Positions 9,515 through 21,115 of a stretch of DNA of 64,000 bases are shown in pieces. Under the pieces are notes generated by a model. It was not told where the DNA came from. It did no database searches and saw only the letters and a program-made list of their open reading frames with translations. A program made the translations under genes and the position numbers. The stretch's first letter is position 1. The number at the start of each line of letters is the position of its first letter. The DNA is taken from contig JAPFBL010000379.1 of assembly GCA_026182355.1 (NCBI GenBank), positions 62,001 through 126,000 of the forward strand, given 5' to 3'. Origin of the DNA: Hermatobates lingyangjiaoensis (lineage: Eukaryota > Arthropoda > Insecta > Hemiptera > Hermatobatidae).

Positions 9515-9670
9515 TATATATATTTATACACTTTAACACAGAGAAAAGAACATAGAAAGACACTATAGAACTCACTTCGATATTTCGACATCCGTCGTCA
9601 TCGGGAAGAAGTGCGAAGTACTCGCGTTGAGAAGCAAACTGCTACTATATATATATATATATATATATAA
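9515..9670 (-). mobile_element. Hammerhead element with CCGATGA core
   Basis: The motif at 9571-9606 (minus) has CCGATGA, C, GAC/GTC, GAAA, ATAT, C, GAAGTGAG. The core carries the same U4-to-C change as the copy at 8.33 kb, so the two are probably related. (TA)n tracts flank it. Confidence 0.5.
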
Positions 9671-9701
9671 TCTCCATAAATTGTTCTTGGCCTCTTTTTT
9701 T

Positions 9702-9795
9702 CTATTGTATGTTTTGTTATTGAGGGCTAGGCCTAGGAAGGAGTTTATTTTCTTTTATTTGACCTAGCCCTCAATAACAAAACATACAATATATA
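9702..9795. repeat. Short palindrome
   Basis: TGTATGTTTTGTTATTGAGG is mirrored by its complement at 9770-9790, with a CTAGGCCTAGG spacer. The arm resembles the tail of the ACGT-class element at 37.14-37.23 kb. Confidence 0.7.
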
Positions 9796-9839
9796 TATTC
9801 ATGGGTAAACACACTTAATATATATATTATTATATCGCA

Positions 9840-10058
9840 ATTGTTATATATATTCGTAAACGCTGGGAACAGTCCTTGGATACATAAATTTAAAAAATGA
9901 ATGTCCGATTTTACATTATTTAGTTTGGTAGAAAATATTTCCAATTTCCTAAAACTCTTTTTTAAATCCGGGTTTCTTAGGTCATGAATAAACTCACCAT
10001 ATTTCACAAAATATTTCTTACTATTAACACTAAAATAATAGCTAGAGAGAACAACCAT
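9840..10058 (-). pseudogene. PLE N-terminal segment
   Basis: A minus-strand frame contains FRKLEIFSTKLNNVKSDIHF and GLFPAFTN, the same N-terminal pattern in a diverged form. It ends at (TA)n near 9840. The upstream residues do not match other copies, so the true start is uncertain. Confidence 0.5.
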
Positions 10059-10059
10059 A

Positions 10060-10770
10060 AAAGGTTAAGAATACCAGAAGAGCTTTACACCTTTGAGAAA
10101 TGTCTAAGCATTAATGAACAGAGAGACAATTTTAGTGACCAGCTGTAACAAAGCCAAAAAGAAAGGAAGAAAACAAATTGAGGGAAGAATTAGTACACAA
10201 CCATACCAAAACACGCCAGATGAAAAACCTGATCAAGAAATAAAGAAAACAGCATCCACCCTAATATGTGTTAAATGGTTCGTACACTTCATATGCACTT
10301 GTTCATATTTTCGGTTTCAACTGTCTATGTATGTTTCTTTTAAATCAAATTATACATTCTAATGGCACTATTTGGCCTAAATTTACAAAAAAATAATATT
10401 AACAGCAGCCATATGCGATGTAAATTAAGGTTCATTTGTAAAATGGACATAACTTAATCTCAATTTATCTAGAAATAAACTTAAACCCTTTTTTGAGGTA
10501 ATACGGAATTTATGGCAGAGTTACGACTTCATTGCTGTTAAATATAGTCCAGTATATTTGACAAATAGTACTGTTCTTTTGTATATCATTTGGAATGCTT
10601 TTATTAATTGTGGAGGCAGTGTATAAATACACTAAAGAATTAAATCACTTTTTTGTCTTACCAAATATGTGATACTCAGATTGTTTACGTTTAAACTTTA
10701 AATTAAATAACAATAATAATTATTATAAAACGAGAAAAAGGATAAAATGGGAAAAGGAAATTATCACGAG
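10060..10770. other. No recognisable feature
   Basis: AT-rich DNA. A 10114-10362 open frame is short, unlike any family I know, and has no coding-like composition. I see no RNA gene. Confidence 0.45.
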
Positions 10771-10772
10771 AA

Positions 10773-10845
10773 ATGCACGCACACACACACGCACTTACAA
10801 ACACTTATACATACACACACGCACACACACACACACACACACCAT
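10773..10845. repeat. (CA)n-rich microsatellite
   Basis: Imperfect CACACA/CGCACA tract adjoining the aquaporin-like exon's donor side. Confidence 0.9.
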
Positions 10846-10904
10846 ATATACAAAGGACTTTACAGGAAGCCTACACCAGTAGCATTACATTGATCAGTGC
10901 TTAC

Positions 10905-11116
10905 CGCGATACAGCTGGCAATACCAAAGGCAAAGGACAAGACTGTGTTGAGGTGGCTAGGATCTCCTTCAGTAATGTGACTGATGACGTTGCCTCATCC
11001 GAGAAATACAAAGAAAGCTGTGCCCACAGTCTCAGCAAGAGCCATGTCTATGAGGCGTCTTACTTTCATTACGTCTATCCTTGTGAAGCTGTCGTCCTTG
11101 AGTAGGGATCTGTACT
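10905..11116 (-). pseudogene. Aquaporin-like exon with in-frame TGA
   Basis: The minus strand has acceptor TGTTTCAG|AG, 212 bp of sequence and donor GCG|GTAAGC. After a two-base split codon there are 70 codons: YRSLLKDDSFTRIDVMKV, RRLIDMALAETVGTAFFVFLG, then a TGA, GNVISHITEGDPSHL, and NTVLSFAFGIASCIA. This fits the first transmembrane helix and start of the second in MIP-family water/glycerol channels (ALAExxGTxxxVFxG.G, then LAFGxxxxxxA). The TGA sits where Cys or another small residue usually follows FxG. The NPA-coding exon was not found downstream. It may be a pseudogene exon nested in the rapsyn intron, a real gene with one base error, or a duplicated exon. The splice borders and GC content argue it was once functional. 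Confidence 0.65.
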
Positions 11117-11299
11117 CTGAAACAACATGGACAATTTACAGACCTGTATGCATGGATCATCACAGTCTGATGATTATATTTACACATGTATACCTAGCAA
11201 ATAATAGAAACGGTCCAGCGCAGTTTTAACTCAAAAAGACCTTTATAGCTATATATAAATGTATATATATATAAACTATATTGACACAAAGAACACACA

Positions 11300-11355
11300 A
11301 AAATGAAACAGAAACTCACTACTATATTTCGATGTTCTCGTCATCAAGAAGATAG
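11300..11355 (-). repeat. Hammerhead-like motif, ATAT class, decayed core
   Basis: Minus strand: TTGATGA (C3 lost), C, GAGAACATC, GAAA, TATAG. Otherwise like 1431-1462. Confidence 0.45.
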
Positions 11356-11392
11356 AAACGAAATCATCCAGATATCAGAGTCATTGTCTGCC

Positions 11393-11394
11393 TG

Positions 11395-11425
<31 letters not shown>

Positions 11426-11659
11426 ACTTACAAACACTTACACATACACACATGTACACGCGCACAGACAAACACACACGCACTTACACATACACACACG
11501 CGCACGTGTTCAGACACACACACCATGCACACACACACATACATTCATACACACATACACACTTACAAACACACATACACACGCGTACACGCGCACAGAC
11601 ACATACACACACGCACTTACACATACACACATGCACACGTGTTTTCAGACACACACACG

Positions 11660-11727
<68 letters not shown>

Positions 11728-11728
11728 T
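11393..11728. repeat. (CA)n compound microsatellite
   Basis: About 330 bp of CACACA interrupted by TACACTTACA and CGCGCA blocks. Long open frames across it are repeat artefacts. Confidence 0.95.
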
Positions 11729-11809
11729 GGAAACAAGTAAACACTGAAAAACAAGTATAGAAGAAAAACGAGATAAATGAAAACACTAGTTAAACTATAT
11801 ATAGCAGAA

Positions 11810-12375
11810 TTACCTAAACAGGAGAAATGATAGAAATTGAAAATTCAACACAAAAGCGAAGTTATTAACTTTTAACACGTGTTTTTGGGTAACTACATAG
11901 ACATGTTTATTTTGAAAATATGCAGGTAAACAAGTAGGAATTGTTAGTTTCATTTGCGCATATGAATATATTGCGTATTTGAACTTATCGACAAGGTGTT
12001 TCCCAGAGTTCAAGATGTACTATGTCTATTCAGAATAAATGGCTTTGAAAACGAGCAATTCTCAACCCTTAATAATGAATAGGCAGGAAAAATTAAACAA
12101 GTTTTTTACGCTGTATCAAGCCGAAGATAGAACTTAAAAGTCAGTAAACAAAGTGATTAGTAATGAGGTTCCAAGGGTCAGAGGTTCCAACTCTCTGTTC
12201 TTCCATGAACCTGAAGGACAGACAGCTAATGTGGTGTATACAGAGGCATTTGCTTAACATTGTACCAATAGTGATATTTTCTACTATTCTATAGTTTCTT
12301 ATGATATTTTGGAATACCATGTATCATCTCAGATTTTGTGAAAAAGTACGCGTCAAAGACGGGAAAGTTTGCTAG
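11810..12375 (+). mobile_element. Helitron, internally rearranged copy with 3' end
   Basis: It is collinear with the Helitron at 32.4-33.6 kb (11815-12150) and then jumps to the last helicase codons (FFHEPEGQTANVVYTEAF). It ends with hairpin CGTC-aaa-GACG and terminal CTAG at 12372-12375 followed by T, the expected Helitron 3' signature. No complete enzyme is encoded. Confidence 0.7.
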
Positions 12376-12379
12376 TTAG

Positions 12380-13300
12380 AATGTACATTTTTTTAATTTT
12401 TTTTTAAACATTTACAATCAAATTAAAGAAGTAGCTGTGTCAATGCTAACACCTAAATTAAATAACCATAACTGTAAGGTTTTGTTATAATTATTCAAAA
12501 ATTAAAAAAAGAACAGTTGTAATGTAAACAAACTTACAATGATATAATTTATAGAAATAATTCTATTTTGTTACTTGAAATTGATTTCAAGAATAATATG
12601 TTAATTCGATTTTGATAGTAACATATTTTAATATTAGTATGGAACTAAACTCAACAGCAATTTTATATGATGAATGTAAAAGAATAAGATGTAGTTTACA
12701 ATACCAAGTAAATTTGTTTTGAAAAACTATACAATGATAAGATTAATTTGAAGAGAATTAAAATTTGAAGAGAATACAAGAAATAAGACAGTACTTACTT
12801 AAGAAACGCAGCTTCAAAGCGTGAAAGCTTGGGAGACTAGTAAGTGACGCCATATTTAAAATCATACCTGCATTAAAACAAATGAATGACAAATACTTCC
12901 TTCCGTTGCCGCATTGAAACAAATGACCATCAAAATATAACTTCCGATAGTCAAAAGTCAAAACAATGTCCAAATAACTTTAAAATAACATTGAATATCA
13001 TATTTTAAAACCATTATAATAAGAAGCAATTAAAACTGAAGTTATACAATAAATACAACTAATTTAAAAAATGAGCAATTAGTTACAGTAAAATATTATT
13101 CCTCATTGCATAAATATTTTTTAAAGAACTAATTATATTCTCTACAATTTAAATTAATAATCACTACTAGCTAAATCGCTATGTATAAAGTTCGTGAGTT
13201 TGTTTGTTCACCCATTTTTCGTGGAGATAGAGACCCGAAATTATAATATATATTATTTATTGTCTGAATAATGTTAAATAAAAAAAATATTGTTTAATTC
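12380..13300. other. No recognisable feature
   Basis: AT-rich DNA with no coding signal that I accept. A minus-strand frame at 12758-12973 is unlike any known family. Confidence 0.45.
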
Positions 13301-13304
13301 CAAA

Positions 13305-13493
13305 ACTCTGAGCCAGGGTAGCCGGTGGCTTGCGTGCTCGCCGATGAAAGTAGTGCAAATATATTATAAATAAGTGTACAAATTTTTTTTTTAATTTAAT
13401 ATATGCGTAACATAAACACTGGTAATAAAGTAAGGTATGGAACCAGAGTAGCCCAGTGGCTTGAGTGTTCGCCCCTAACAGTAGCACAATATA
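13305..13493 (+). repeat. tRNA-SINE head fragments
   Basis: Two diverged box-A-like pieces (AGCCGGTGGCTTGCGTGCTC and GCCCAGTGGCTTGAGTG) resemble the SINE head seen intact at 17396. The second is cut by the Helitron at 13494. Confidence 0.45.
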
Positions 13494-14288
13494 TCTATAT
13501 AAATAAAACAAAGGTTTTGTCTGTACATTGCTTAGAACTGACTGATTTCAAGTTTTCTTTACGTTTCATACATTAGAGAAACCGAATCTACCCTTAGAAT
13601 AAGTTTTGCCTGTCGTTATGTCGGTTTGTCCGCAAAATTTTGTCACAAGTAAACTCAGCCACCATGAGACATAGCGAGCTGGAACTTTGACACTAGATTT
13701 GTGTATGTCTAACTTAAAATTAGTCTCTGAATGGATTAAAAATTCAGCGTTTTGAAGGGCAGTAATGAACTTTTATCATGAATTAATGTCATGTTATGAA
13801 ACTTGAGTGCCCCAAAAAATGTGCAACCGGACACGACTCTGAGTTCGTGTTCTGATACAGATACGCCATAGAAGCGGGCATCATGACTGGGTATGGAATG
13901 GGGAGTCTGTGTGTATACCACGCATACCATTGATTCCGAGGCACTATCCGTTTCCATTCAAACTATTGCAATGTCCCGTTTTGCAATCACAGTTACTAAG
14001 TGGGAAGCGGGAACTCTATCTACTGGAAGAATTGAAGTGAGTGAAACCAAGTTTTTCCCAGATGGTCAACTGTAGTTTGCTTTCACAAGAGTTAGAGGTT
14101 CCAACTCTTGGTTCTTTGATTTACCTAAAGGACAAGCAGCTAATGTGGGGTATACAGAGATACTTGGTTAAATTGTACTAATACTGGTATTTTCTATTAT
14201 TCTATGATTTCTAATGCTATTTTGGAATACCATGTATCATCTCCGATTTTTTAAAAAAGTACGCGTCAAAGACGGGAACGTTTGCTAG
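13494..14288 (+). mobile_element. Helitron, non-autonomous, both ends present
   Basis: It starts TCTATATAAATAAAAC just after an A and ends CTAG (14285-14288) just before a T, as expected for insertion between A and T. A CGTC-aaa-GACG hairpin lies about 12 bp before the end. The interior keeps a broken C-terminal part of the Helitron helicase (IEAGIMTGYGMG; later RWSTVV-like residues in shifted frames) with several stops. At 795 bp it cannot mobilise itself. Confidence 0.75.
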
Positions 14289-14555
14289 TATACAATAATA
14301 TCAATGACATACCCAAAGGAAGGAGTGGAGGACCTACAGCTATCCACATTCACTGAAAGGAGTTCAGGTCCTGTGAGATAGAGTGGGGAGTGGTAGTTAA
14401 GAGATAAGGTGACAAAGGAGTTGGGTACGCTTACAAACTGTGAAATGCAGTAAAGCAAGCCAGAAAAACTACTGTACAGGAAAGAGTCCTTTTTTTTGAT
14501 TGATCACATCTTATAGAAACAAATCTGGAGTGGCCTACACTCAACTTTACCAAAA
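14289..14555. other. Unassigned sequence
   Basis: No gene recognised. The phrase CTGGAGTGGCCTACACTCAAC near 14.53 kb recurs as CTGGAGTGGCCTGCACTTCAC near 17.36 kb, so at least the end belongs to a dispersed repeat. Confidence 0.4.
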
Positions 14556-15010
14556 GTAAACATACGAGTATATCATACTTCTTGGGTTTATAATACATAA
14601 TGTTCCATTTGGCTATAATATAAATGTCTTACATAGGTTATCTGATCTCCTTCTACATTGAAGATTTAAGATAAATTTTCCAATTTAAAACTAGAAAATC
14701 TTCCTATTATGTCTCAAAAATGCCGGAAACATCTAAAAAAAATTTTGTTTTAAGATAATTTTTAATTTAAGATGTAGGTTAATTTCATTTATTATTCTTC
14801 AAAGATTGTTTTCCGTTTTGAATTATGTTTTACTTTTTTGGTCTTTTATAGAATTATTATACTGGAATTTTATGGTTTCTTAGTATTTAATAAAATCATT
14901 TTCCTCTCCCTTTGTCAAAAATCATATTTATCAATTCACTCTGAGAGAGTGTTTATCTTTTTTCTGCGTACTGGTCAGTTTACAGATTCAAATCAAAGTC
15001 AAAACCGTAT
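14556..15010. repeat. Dispersed repeat, inverted copy of 21820-22310
   Basis: Shared blocks in opposite orientation include the leucine-free stretch around CTTCTTGGGTTTATAATAC/AATGTTCCATTTGG and the CACTCTGAGAGAG/CAGAGTGAATTGG end. The copies are diverged. No coding capacity; the class is unknown. Confidence 0.55.
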
Positions 15011-15825
15011 ATTCAGTATAATTTAAAACTTTTATAGCTGGAAGATTGATATTTAAAAATAATAGATATGAACTACTAGACTAGAATAGTTAAAAAACTG
15101 GATATTTGTCAAAAACATAGAAACTCTTCTATACGACGAAAAAGTTCATTTCAAAAACTTCAATATTACCCAAAAATAATGTCATTCATAAAGATAAGAA
15201 AATCTGAATCTGATATTAAGTTTTGTAGAATGGAGTAACATACAGATTGATTAGAACATTTTGTTAGACAAACCCATCATACCATGAAAAGAATAAGAAA
15301 TTATATGTTTGATATGCTCTATTGTCCATGATTTTTTACATATAAGAAATTTATTTATATATTCTGAATATATAAACGCCTTTCATCACATATAAGTCGT
15401 TAAATCATTTCAAAATGTTCATTATACCTCTAAACATAATATTATTTCAGTGGATTCACTCAACAAATTTCCAAGTCAATGTACGAAATACAAATAAATA
15501 TTAATAAATTCGACAAGTATAGTAGGTGATACGTTAGTCTAGGATAAACAATCAGTTTTATAGCTTTATTGTTCTTTGCCATGATTTAAATTTCGTTAAT
15601 TTTTTTTTATAATTTGCTAATTTTTTGTTACATTTTTGGGCAAATTATCATGAGTTTATTAATAACTCATTAAAAAAAAACTAAATATTTGTTTTTATAG
15701 AACCGTTTCGCGTCAAAAAAATATTTTCTGAAAACAGAAAATTTCCTGTAACAGCCCTTTGGTGAATGTAATTTAAAAACTATTATATCATATTATTCTC
15801 CACTAGGTATAGTTTTATTTTGATC
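15011..15825. other. No recognisable feature
   Basis: AT-rich DNA, no ORF or repeat that I can support. Confidence 0.5.
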
Positions 15826-16272
15826 CTTTAGACCAGTGTTTCCCAAAGTGGGCGGTGCATTGAAATCGGGGGGCGCTAATGCAAAAAGGAGCGAGAATTC
15901 TATTTCCATAAATTGAAAATGTTCATGCAATATAATTTCTAAATTTAAGTGTAAACACGACATGTAAACTTCTAGGAAACGTTTTCTTAAAATTATTTGT
16001 TTTGATAATTCATTTTTATGTTAAAAGTATCTTCACACCTAAGTTTCTTTTATTGTGTATTAATTCTTTTGCATGAATATACTATGAAACAATACATCTA
16101 TTAGATTCTAAATAAATATTCGATTAGTAATTATTTTAATTTAATTATTAAAATGTTACTCATTTCGTCATTTAGTCTAGGAATCTGATTATTGTTCAAG
16201 GGTGTTGAGTTATAGGTTTATGGACCCAAGGGGGCGGTCACTCGAAAAAGTTTGGGAAACACTGCTTTAGAC
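15826..16272. mobile_element. hAT MITE with 8-bp target duplication
   Basis: The element spans 15834-16264. It begins CAGTGTTTCCCAAAGTGGGC and ends with the inverted GTTTGGGAAACACTG. CTTTAGAC is duplicated at 15826-15833 and 16265-16272, the 8-bp duplication expected for hAT. The 431-bp interior is non-coding. Confidence 0.9.
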
Positions 16273-16900
16273 GATATGGCATACATCCCTTTCATGAGCT
16301 TTCAGATGTGACTTACAAGTCAAAATGTTTATATTTTATTGAAAAAAAAAAACTATTTCCCTTTCTATAAAAATCTGAGTATATTTTTCGTTGATTGCAT
16401 TTGTAATCTCAAAGATAATATCAAAATTTCATATCTCTAGAGTTAGTAGTTTATGAGAAAAAAAATTTAGTTTAAAAAAAGGTTTTTGGCAAAAAAAAGT
16501 GACTTCCCGCCATGCATATTTCCTTCCATACAATAGAGTTCATCTACACTATAAGGCCCATTTTTGTGTAAAATATCAACTTGATCCATCAAAGATTCTG
16601 GACCGTAGCGTGGTAACAACCAATGCTAACACACTCACCTCACCCACCAACACAGATATCATCGAAAAAACTTCATAAAACGACTTTTGGGACCTCAAAA
16701 CATATAATTCCGTCAAAATCTCGAGATCGAATTTTTCCACGATCACTATACTATACTTATAGTAAAGTAAAAATAGATCACATCAATCAAAAAAAAAAAA
16801 CCGCTCTATCTCAGATGACTTAACTACTTCAGTGATGGTTAGTTCTTTACTCCTTCCATTGTGTATGTCATTCTTTTTTTCATTTTATTGTACACAATTC
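16273..16900. other. Unassigned sequence
   Basis: No gene seen. The 16480-16800 stretch is less AT-rich and could be part of an unrecognised repeat ending at the hammerhead element downstream. Confidence 0.4.
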
Positions 16901-16937
16901 CGGTTATTTTTGTAATTTGTAATTCGTTTTGTAGAAG

Positions 16938-16982
16938 CTTAGCTGATGATGAACACGAAGTGTTCGAAACGCGCAGAATAAA
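16938..16982 (+). ncRNA. Hammerhead ribozyme motif, ACGCGT class (mutated)
   Basis: CTGATGA at 16943-16949, T, helix II GAACAC/GTGTTC, GAAA, then ACGCGC, so the stem III palindrome has lost its last base. The downstream sequence GTGGAGACTTTG matches the arms of the 23.4-kb palindrome family. Confidence 0.6.
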
Positions 16983-17344
16983 AGGGTTTTTTTGTTGGGT
17001 GGAGACTTTGTTTTATCCCATTTAAACCAGGATGAGACTGAAAGCTGAACAACCATATATATTTTACGATGCTCTCCAGGGTGATGGGTAGTTGTCTAGA
17101 GTGAATGGTGCAATCAATCTGTATATTGTAGCCTTCAACATATCACATTGTAAGACATATATTCTTTGTGTGCTTAACAGCTAGATTACTTCTGAGTAAT
17201 AGTGGAGGGTTGAAAAATGACTTTTTCAGTTTTTCTTTTATGATATAACCGCCTACTATTTGTAGGTCATTTCTCGTTTGATTCATTAAATTTGAAATTT
17301 TTCACACCATAAATATTTATTAGCTTATAATATTAAAATACATT

Positions 17345-17612
17345 TAAAAAAAAATAATCTGGAGTGGCCTGCACTTCACTTTACTATAAGTAGAGCCAGG
17401 TTAGCTCAGTGGTTAACGTATTCGCCTCTGAATTGTTAGGTCCATGGTTCGATACCCACCTGGCCCTCATTTATTTACGTGTGGGGTGAATAAATCAAGG
17501 TGCTAAGTCCATCGGTGAGGACGTTAAACCGTCGGTTCCAAGCCTGTACGATGTCAGGTATTACGTTAATGATCCATACTCTAAATAAACCTGAGTTAAG
17601 ACAAAATTTAGG
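17345..17612 (+). repeat. tRNA-derived SINE
   Basis: The head at 17396-17465 has a perfect seven-pair acceptor-like stem (GCCAGGT/ACCTGGC), box A TTAGCTCAGTGGTTAA and box B GGTTCGATACC. A body with GATTTATTCACGTG-like and GTTAAACCGTCGG motifs follows. Other copies lie at 28.98, 29.1, 38.3, 43.5, 51.5, 58.0, 58.3 and 62.5 kb. The D stem is eroded, so it is not an active tRNA gene. Confidence 0.8.
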
Positions 17613-17624
17613 ATTCCTAATGTA

Positions 17625-17735
17625 AATATATATATATATATATATATATGAAATTAAAGTTACAATAAGAAAAAACAAAAAAGAGACCAACACTCACGGT
17701 TTCGATCAATTCAGCTGTCTTGCCGCCTTCATTTA
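17625..17735. repeat. (TA)n tract and short repeat
   Basis: (TA)n at about 17627-17649 is followed by an AT-rich segment with a GGTTTCGATC block that may be a worn hammerhead family member on the minus strand. Confidence 0.35.
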
Positions 17736-18074
17736 TATTTATATATCAACTTAAAATAATCTGTGACTCATAGAAGAGACAGAACAATATTTTAAGTTTA
17801 ACCTGTCCTGCTGGATCGCATTTCGTTTATCAGGTTTATAATTATGTGGCACACTGTTTCAAGGTTATGTTTTTTTCTTGTTCAAGCAGGTCATTAGCAT
17901 CTCTGTTCCACGTCATTGTTTTATGTTTCTTTGATAAATACCAAGTATTAATTAGAATTGTAACCAAATATATAATGTTTTCATAATTCCCCAAAGTGGT
18001 TCGCTGTCCATGATTATTGTGTTCATTATGTCGTAGGGTGTTATTACTTTGGGGTGACTACATAATTTCACCAC

Positions 18075-18294
18075 ATAAATATATATATATATATATAACA
18101 TTATTTGTGTATGATGGCAGCAAATCCTCAAGTAAACATGTTTCATTAAAGTACACAGCAGCCTCTGCGTTAACGACTTTTAAGCTGGTCTGCTCCAATT
18201 TATGAACAGCTTTGCGGTGGGATGGTGTTAAAAGCCATACCAATTGCCCAAGAGATATCTTAATTTGGCATGAGCCAATGTAAAAGAAAATCAC
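18075..18294 (-). pseudogene. PLE N-terminal segment
   Basis: The minus-strand frame reads ISLGQLVWLLTPSH, then RKAVHKLEQTSLKVVNAEAA, then LLEDLLPSYTN, then a (TA)n-encoded tail. It is very close to the copies at 9.1, 31.1 and 50.8 kb. The frame is open but holds only the terminal-repeat portion of the ORF. Confidence 0.65.
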
Positions 18295-18424
18295 AACTTC
18301 AAGACGAAAGGCAAAACTTTATAATACGACACAAAATTCAAATAAAAAAGAATAAACAACAATTACAATGAATTAAAAACAAATACAGAAAATAAAAGCA
18401 ATTACAGTGACAAAAAACAAGTAC

Positions 18425-18700
18425 TTACAAAAATTAACATTATATATAATAATAGATATATTATAAAATATATATATATAATTATATATTATGATTATTA
18501 TAATTATATAATATATATAAAAAATATATTATATATATAATATATTAGTTTAATTAGGTAGCAGACCTTCATTAATACATACACAATTAAATAATTAATG
18601 GAAGTGTGAGATCAGAAAACTAGAGAAGCTAAATCGAAAAATCATCCATAGAGAAATCGACAAGAAATTTAATTGTATATATATATATAATCTTGTTTTT
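18425..18700. repeat. (TA)-rich region with short PLE fragment
   Basis: Long AT/TA tracts (18440-18545) are followed by GGTAGCAGACCTTCATTAATA, the minus-strand LLP-type end of a PLE N-terminal segment, which decays after about 80 bp. Confidence 0.5.
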
Positions 18701-18844
18701 TCCATTTCATATTGTGGTTTGATCATATATATAAATAAATAAATAAAATAGAATTTTCAAAAGAACACACAGAAAAGAAATCACTATATATCAATATATC
18801 AATATATCTATATATCAATAAATAAATAAATAAATATATATATA

Positions 18845-19015
18845 TATAGAGTTGAATGTCGTCCCTCCGTCAATTAACTTCAACTCCTGAGGACGACCGC
18901 CATGACGGTCAAAATATTGAAAAGTGAGTCTTTGTTATGTTTCTTTTTATGTGTCACAGTTTATATTAAGTGTAACCTTTCCTTTCGGACCGTTTTTCAT
19001 TTATCATGGTATATG
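18845..19015 (+). mobile_element. ATAT-class hammerhead element (decayed ribozyme)
   Basis: CTGAGGA at 18887-18893, helix II GACC/GGTC, then AAAA instead of GAAA, ATAT, T. The downstream sequence matches the 9.4-kb and 3.0-kb copies. Loss of G12 should kill cleavage. Confidence 0.6.
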
Positions 19016-19200
19016 GTATATAAATATATAGATATATACATCAAGTTAATTAAAAGATCCAACTGGATTTTCAATTTGATAAAATGGTTTTCAATAACGA
19101 AAAGAAAAAAAAAACTTAAACGTAGACATTCAAGACTAATACATTGACGGTCCTATATGTGTACAACCAACAAGAAAACGATATAAAAATAAAAACAAAC

Positions 19201-19676
19201 ATTTCAGACCGTGGCGTTGCAACTATTTTTGCCACCCAGGGCGGTCGTAAGATTTGCGCCCCCCCCCGCGGCTTGTCATTAATAACGCGTATAGATATAT
19301 ACAATCATCATGAAAGAAAAACAAAGATTTTTCAAAACAAAAACGTATAATTCAAATAAAAAAAAAATTGTTAAAATAAATTAACTGGTTTCGCAAATAA
19401 ACATAATAAATTTTCAACCCCATTAAAAAAACTAGTTTTGAAAAATGTAAAATACATATATTTTTAATTTGCAGATATTAGAATTGAAAATCCGTTTAAA
19501 AACAGTATTACACACAATAAAATATTAAAGCAATTACGACCTTAAAAACTCATTTTGGGTATTAAGTTACAGATTTTTTGTAAGCTTTTTATTATTTTAA
19601 TTTTTTTCTATGTTTGCCCCCTCAAAATGCCGCCTCCTGACGCTGCCCCCTCCCATGCTACGTCACTGCTTTCAGA
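19201..19676. mobile_element. hAT MITE with 8-bp target duplication
   Basis: The element spans 19209-19668. The right end, inverted, reads CAGTGACGTAGC; the left end is CCGTGGCGTTGC, a diverged match. ATTTCAGA and CTTTCAGA flank it. The subterminal DNA is rich in GCCCCC/GGGGG. Non-coding, 460 bp. Confidence 0.7.
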
Positions 19677-19694
19677 GTAAACGACAGGTACAAA

Positions 19695-20262
19695 TCGTCT
19701 TTTTCCGAAAATAAGACATCCCCTGAAAATAAGTCCTACAGTGATTTTCGGGACGTTTTGGACTATAAGCTCTCCCCTGAAAATAGGCCCTAGTTAAGAT
19801 AATGTGAAAAATATAATTCGTTAAAAAATTACTGTTGAATATAGTAGGTATCTCTAGCTGTCGTAATACTTCAGAGAATTATTTGGGAAAAAATATTCCA
19901 AGAAATTCCTTGTTTACCTCTAAAGTAAAGTTTCAAGGAAGCTACTTCGACAAGAAGTATTAATTAAAACACAGCTATATTGCAAGACATGAGAGATTCA
20001 GACTAATGATTCTAAAGGAAATAGATTTGGAGGAAAATCAGAACGGAATTCAAAATTTTGATAATTTATGATGTTCTTCCAGAAGATGACATGACCGTAA
20101 TCGAATAAATTTAAATTCCTGAATAAAAATAAATATTAAACAAAAATATGTAAATCTGCTTAATGTACTTGAAACCCTCCCCCGAGATAAGCCCTAGCAC
20201 TTTAGATTGATTTTGACCTAAAAATAAAGTAAAACAGTTTCTTATTTTCACAAAAAGACGGT
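19695..20262. mobile_element. TIR DNA element
   Basis: Inverted ends CGTCTTTTTCCGAAAATAAG and, inverted on the right, CCGTCTTTTTGTGAAAATAAG. It has subterminal CCCTGAAAATAAG/CCCGAGATAAG repeats. No ORF. The second, partial copy is at 1-152. Similar AAAATAAG-rich TIR elements are known in many animals; the superfamily is left open. Confidence 0.7.
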
Positions 20263-20639
20263 ATAAATAGAGAAACACACTCTTGCAGTCTCTAATGTTA
20301 AGCATATGTTAAAACTCTAGTGTTAAACTAGTATCACAATACATAACATAAGTTATAATATGAATGACATACCAGACAGAATAGTTGAATTTCTTTTGGT
20401 CATCCCTTAAAAATCTTCCCTTCTCCTGTTAGGCTGTATTACCTTTTACTTAAAATGCGTTGAAAGCAGCTCACAAAACTTGCAATTCATAACCTAAAAA
20501 AAAGGAAAAAAAAGTAGTTTCATTGATCAGAAGAGTGTGAAGACAGTTTGAATTAAATAAGAGAATATTTATCTCATATCTCAACCGATTTGATCTATTT
20601 ATAGTGTAGATAAAGATACCCATGTTCCCATGTTCGATT

Positions 20640-21115
20640 CTGCAAGGGTGTCCCTCCCCGTCCTTCACCTGTCTTCATTGGTTACCAGATCATTCCCTAC
20701 CAAACCCATGTAACATATCTGGGTCTTATTTTAGACTCTAGATTAACATTCAAGCAACACCTTCATAATAAATCCAAGCTTGGAGCAAGGAATTCTCCCG
20801 ATTCAGTCAAGGTCCTTGTCTATAAGGGGGTTGTTCGTTTAGTAATGACTTATGGATGCTCTGTCTGGTTTAGAGCTGCACCAACGAACAAGGCTTGTAT
20901 CAAGATTGTTCAAAATAAGTGTGTTCGCCTTATAGCCAGGGCTCCTTGGTACGCCCGTAATGTTGATATTCACCATGATTTGAAAATGTAATCCATAGAT
21001 AGTTACATAACCCGACTTACTACCAATGAAGATAATAAACTATCTACTCATCCAAACCTCCTGGTACAAACTCTAAATCCTGCCACCAACCTTCCTCAAC
21101 CTCACTGAACAATTA
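20640..21115 (+). pseudogene. Jockey-like LINE reverse transcriptase fragment
   Basis: From 20692 to 20991 an open 100-codon frame reads IPYQTHVTYLGLILDSRLTF, then VYKGVVRLVMTYGCSVWF, then KIVQNKCVRLIARAPWYARN and VDIHHDLKM. This matches the part of Jockey-clade reverse transcriptases after the catalytic domain (YLGxxLD..L.., YGCxVW, QNKxLR, APWYxRN). After the stop, related residues continue in frame to about 21105. The 5' two-thirds, including the YADD box, are missing. It is a typical 5'-truncated LINE copy. Confidence 0.8.

Noticed and set aside
10773..11786. Long open frames across CA-rich DNA (both strands)
   Set aside because: They are translations of (CA)n/(TG)n repeats; no real protein composition.
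17396..17465. Functional tRNA gene
   Set aside because: The acceptor-like stem is perfect but the D and anticodon stems do not pair, and the same head recurs in at least seven SINE copies.
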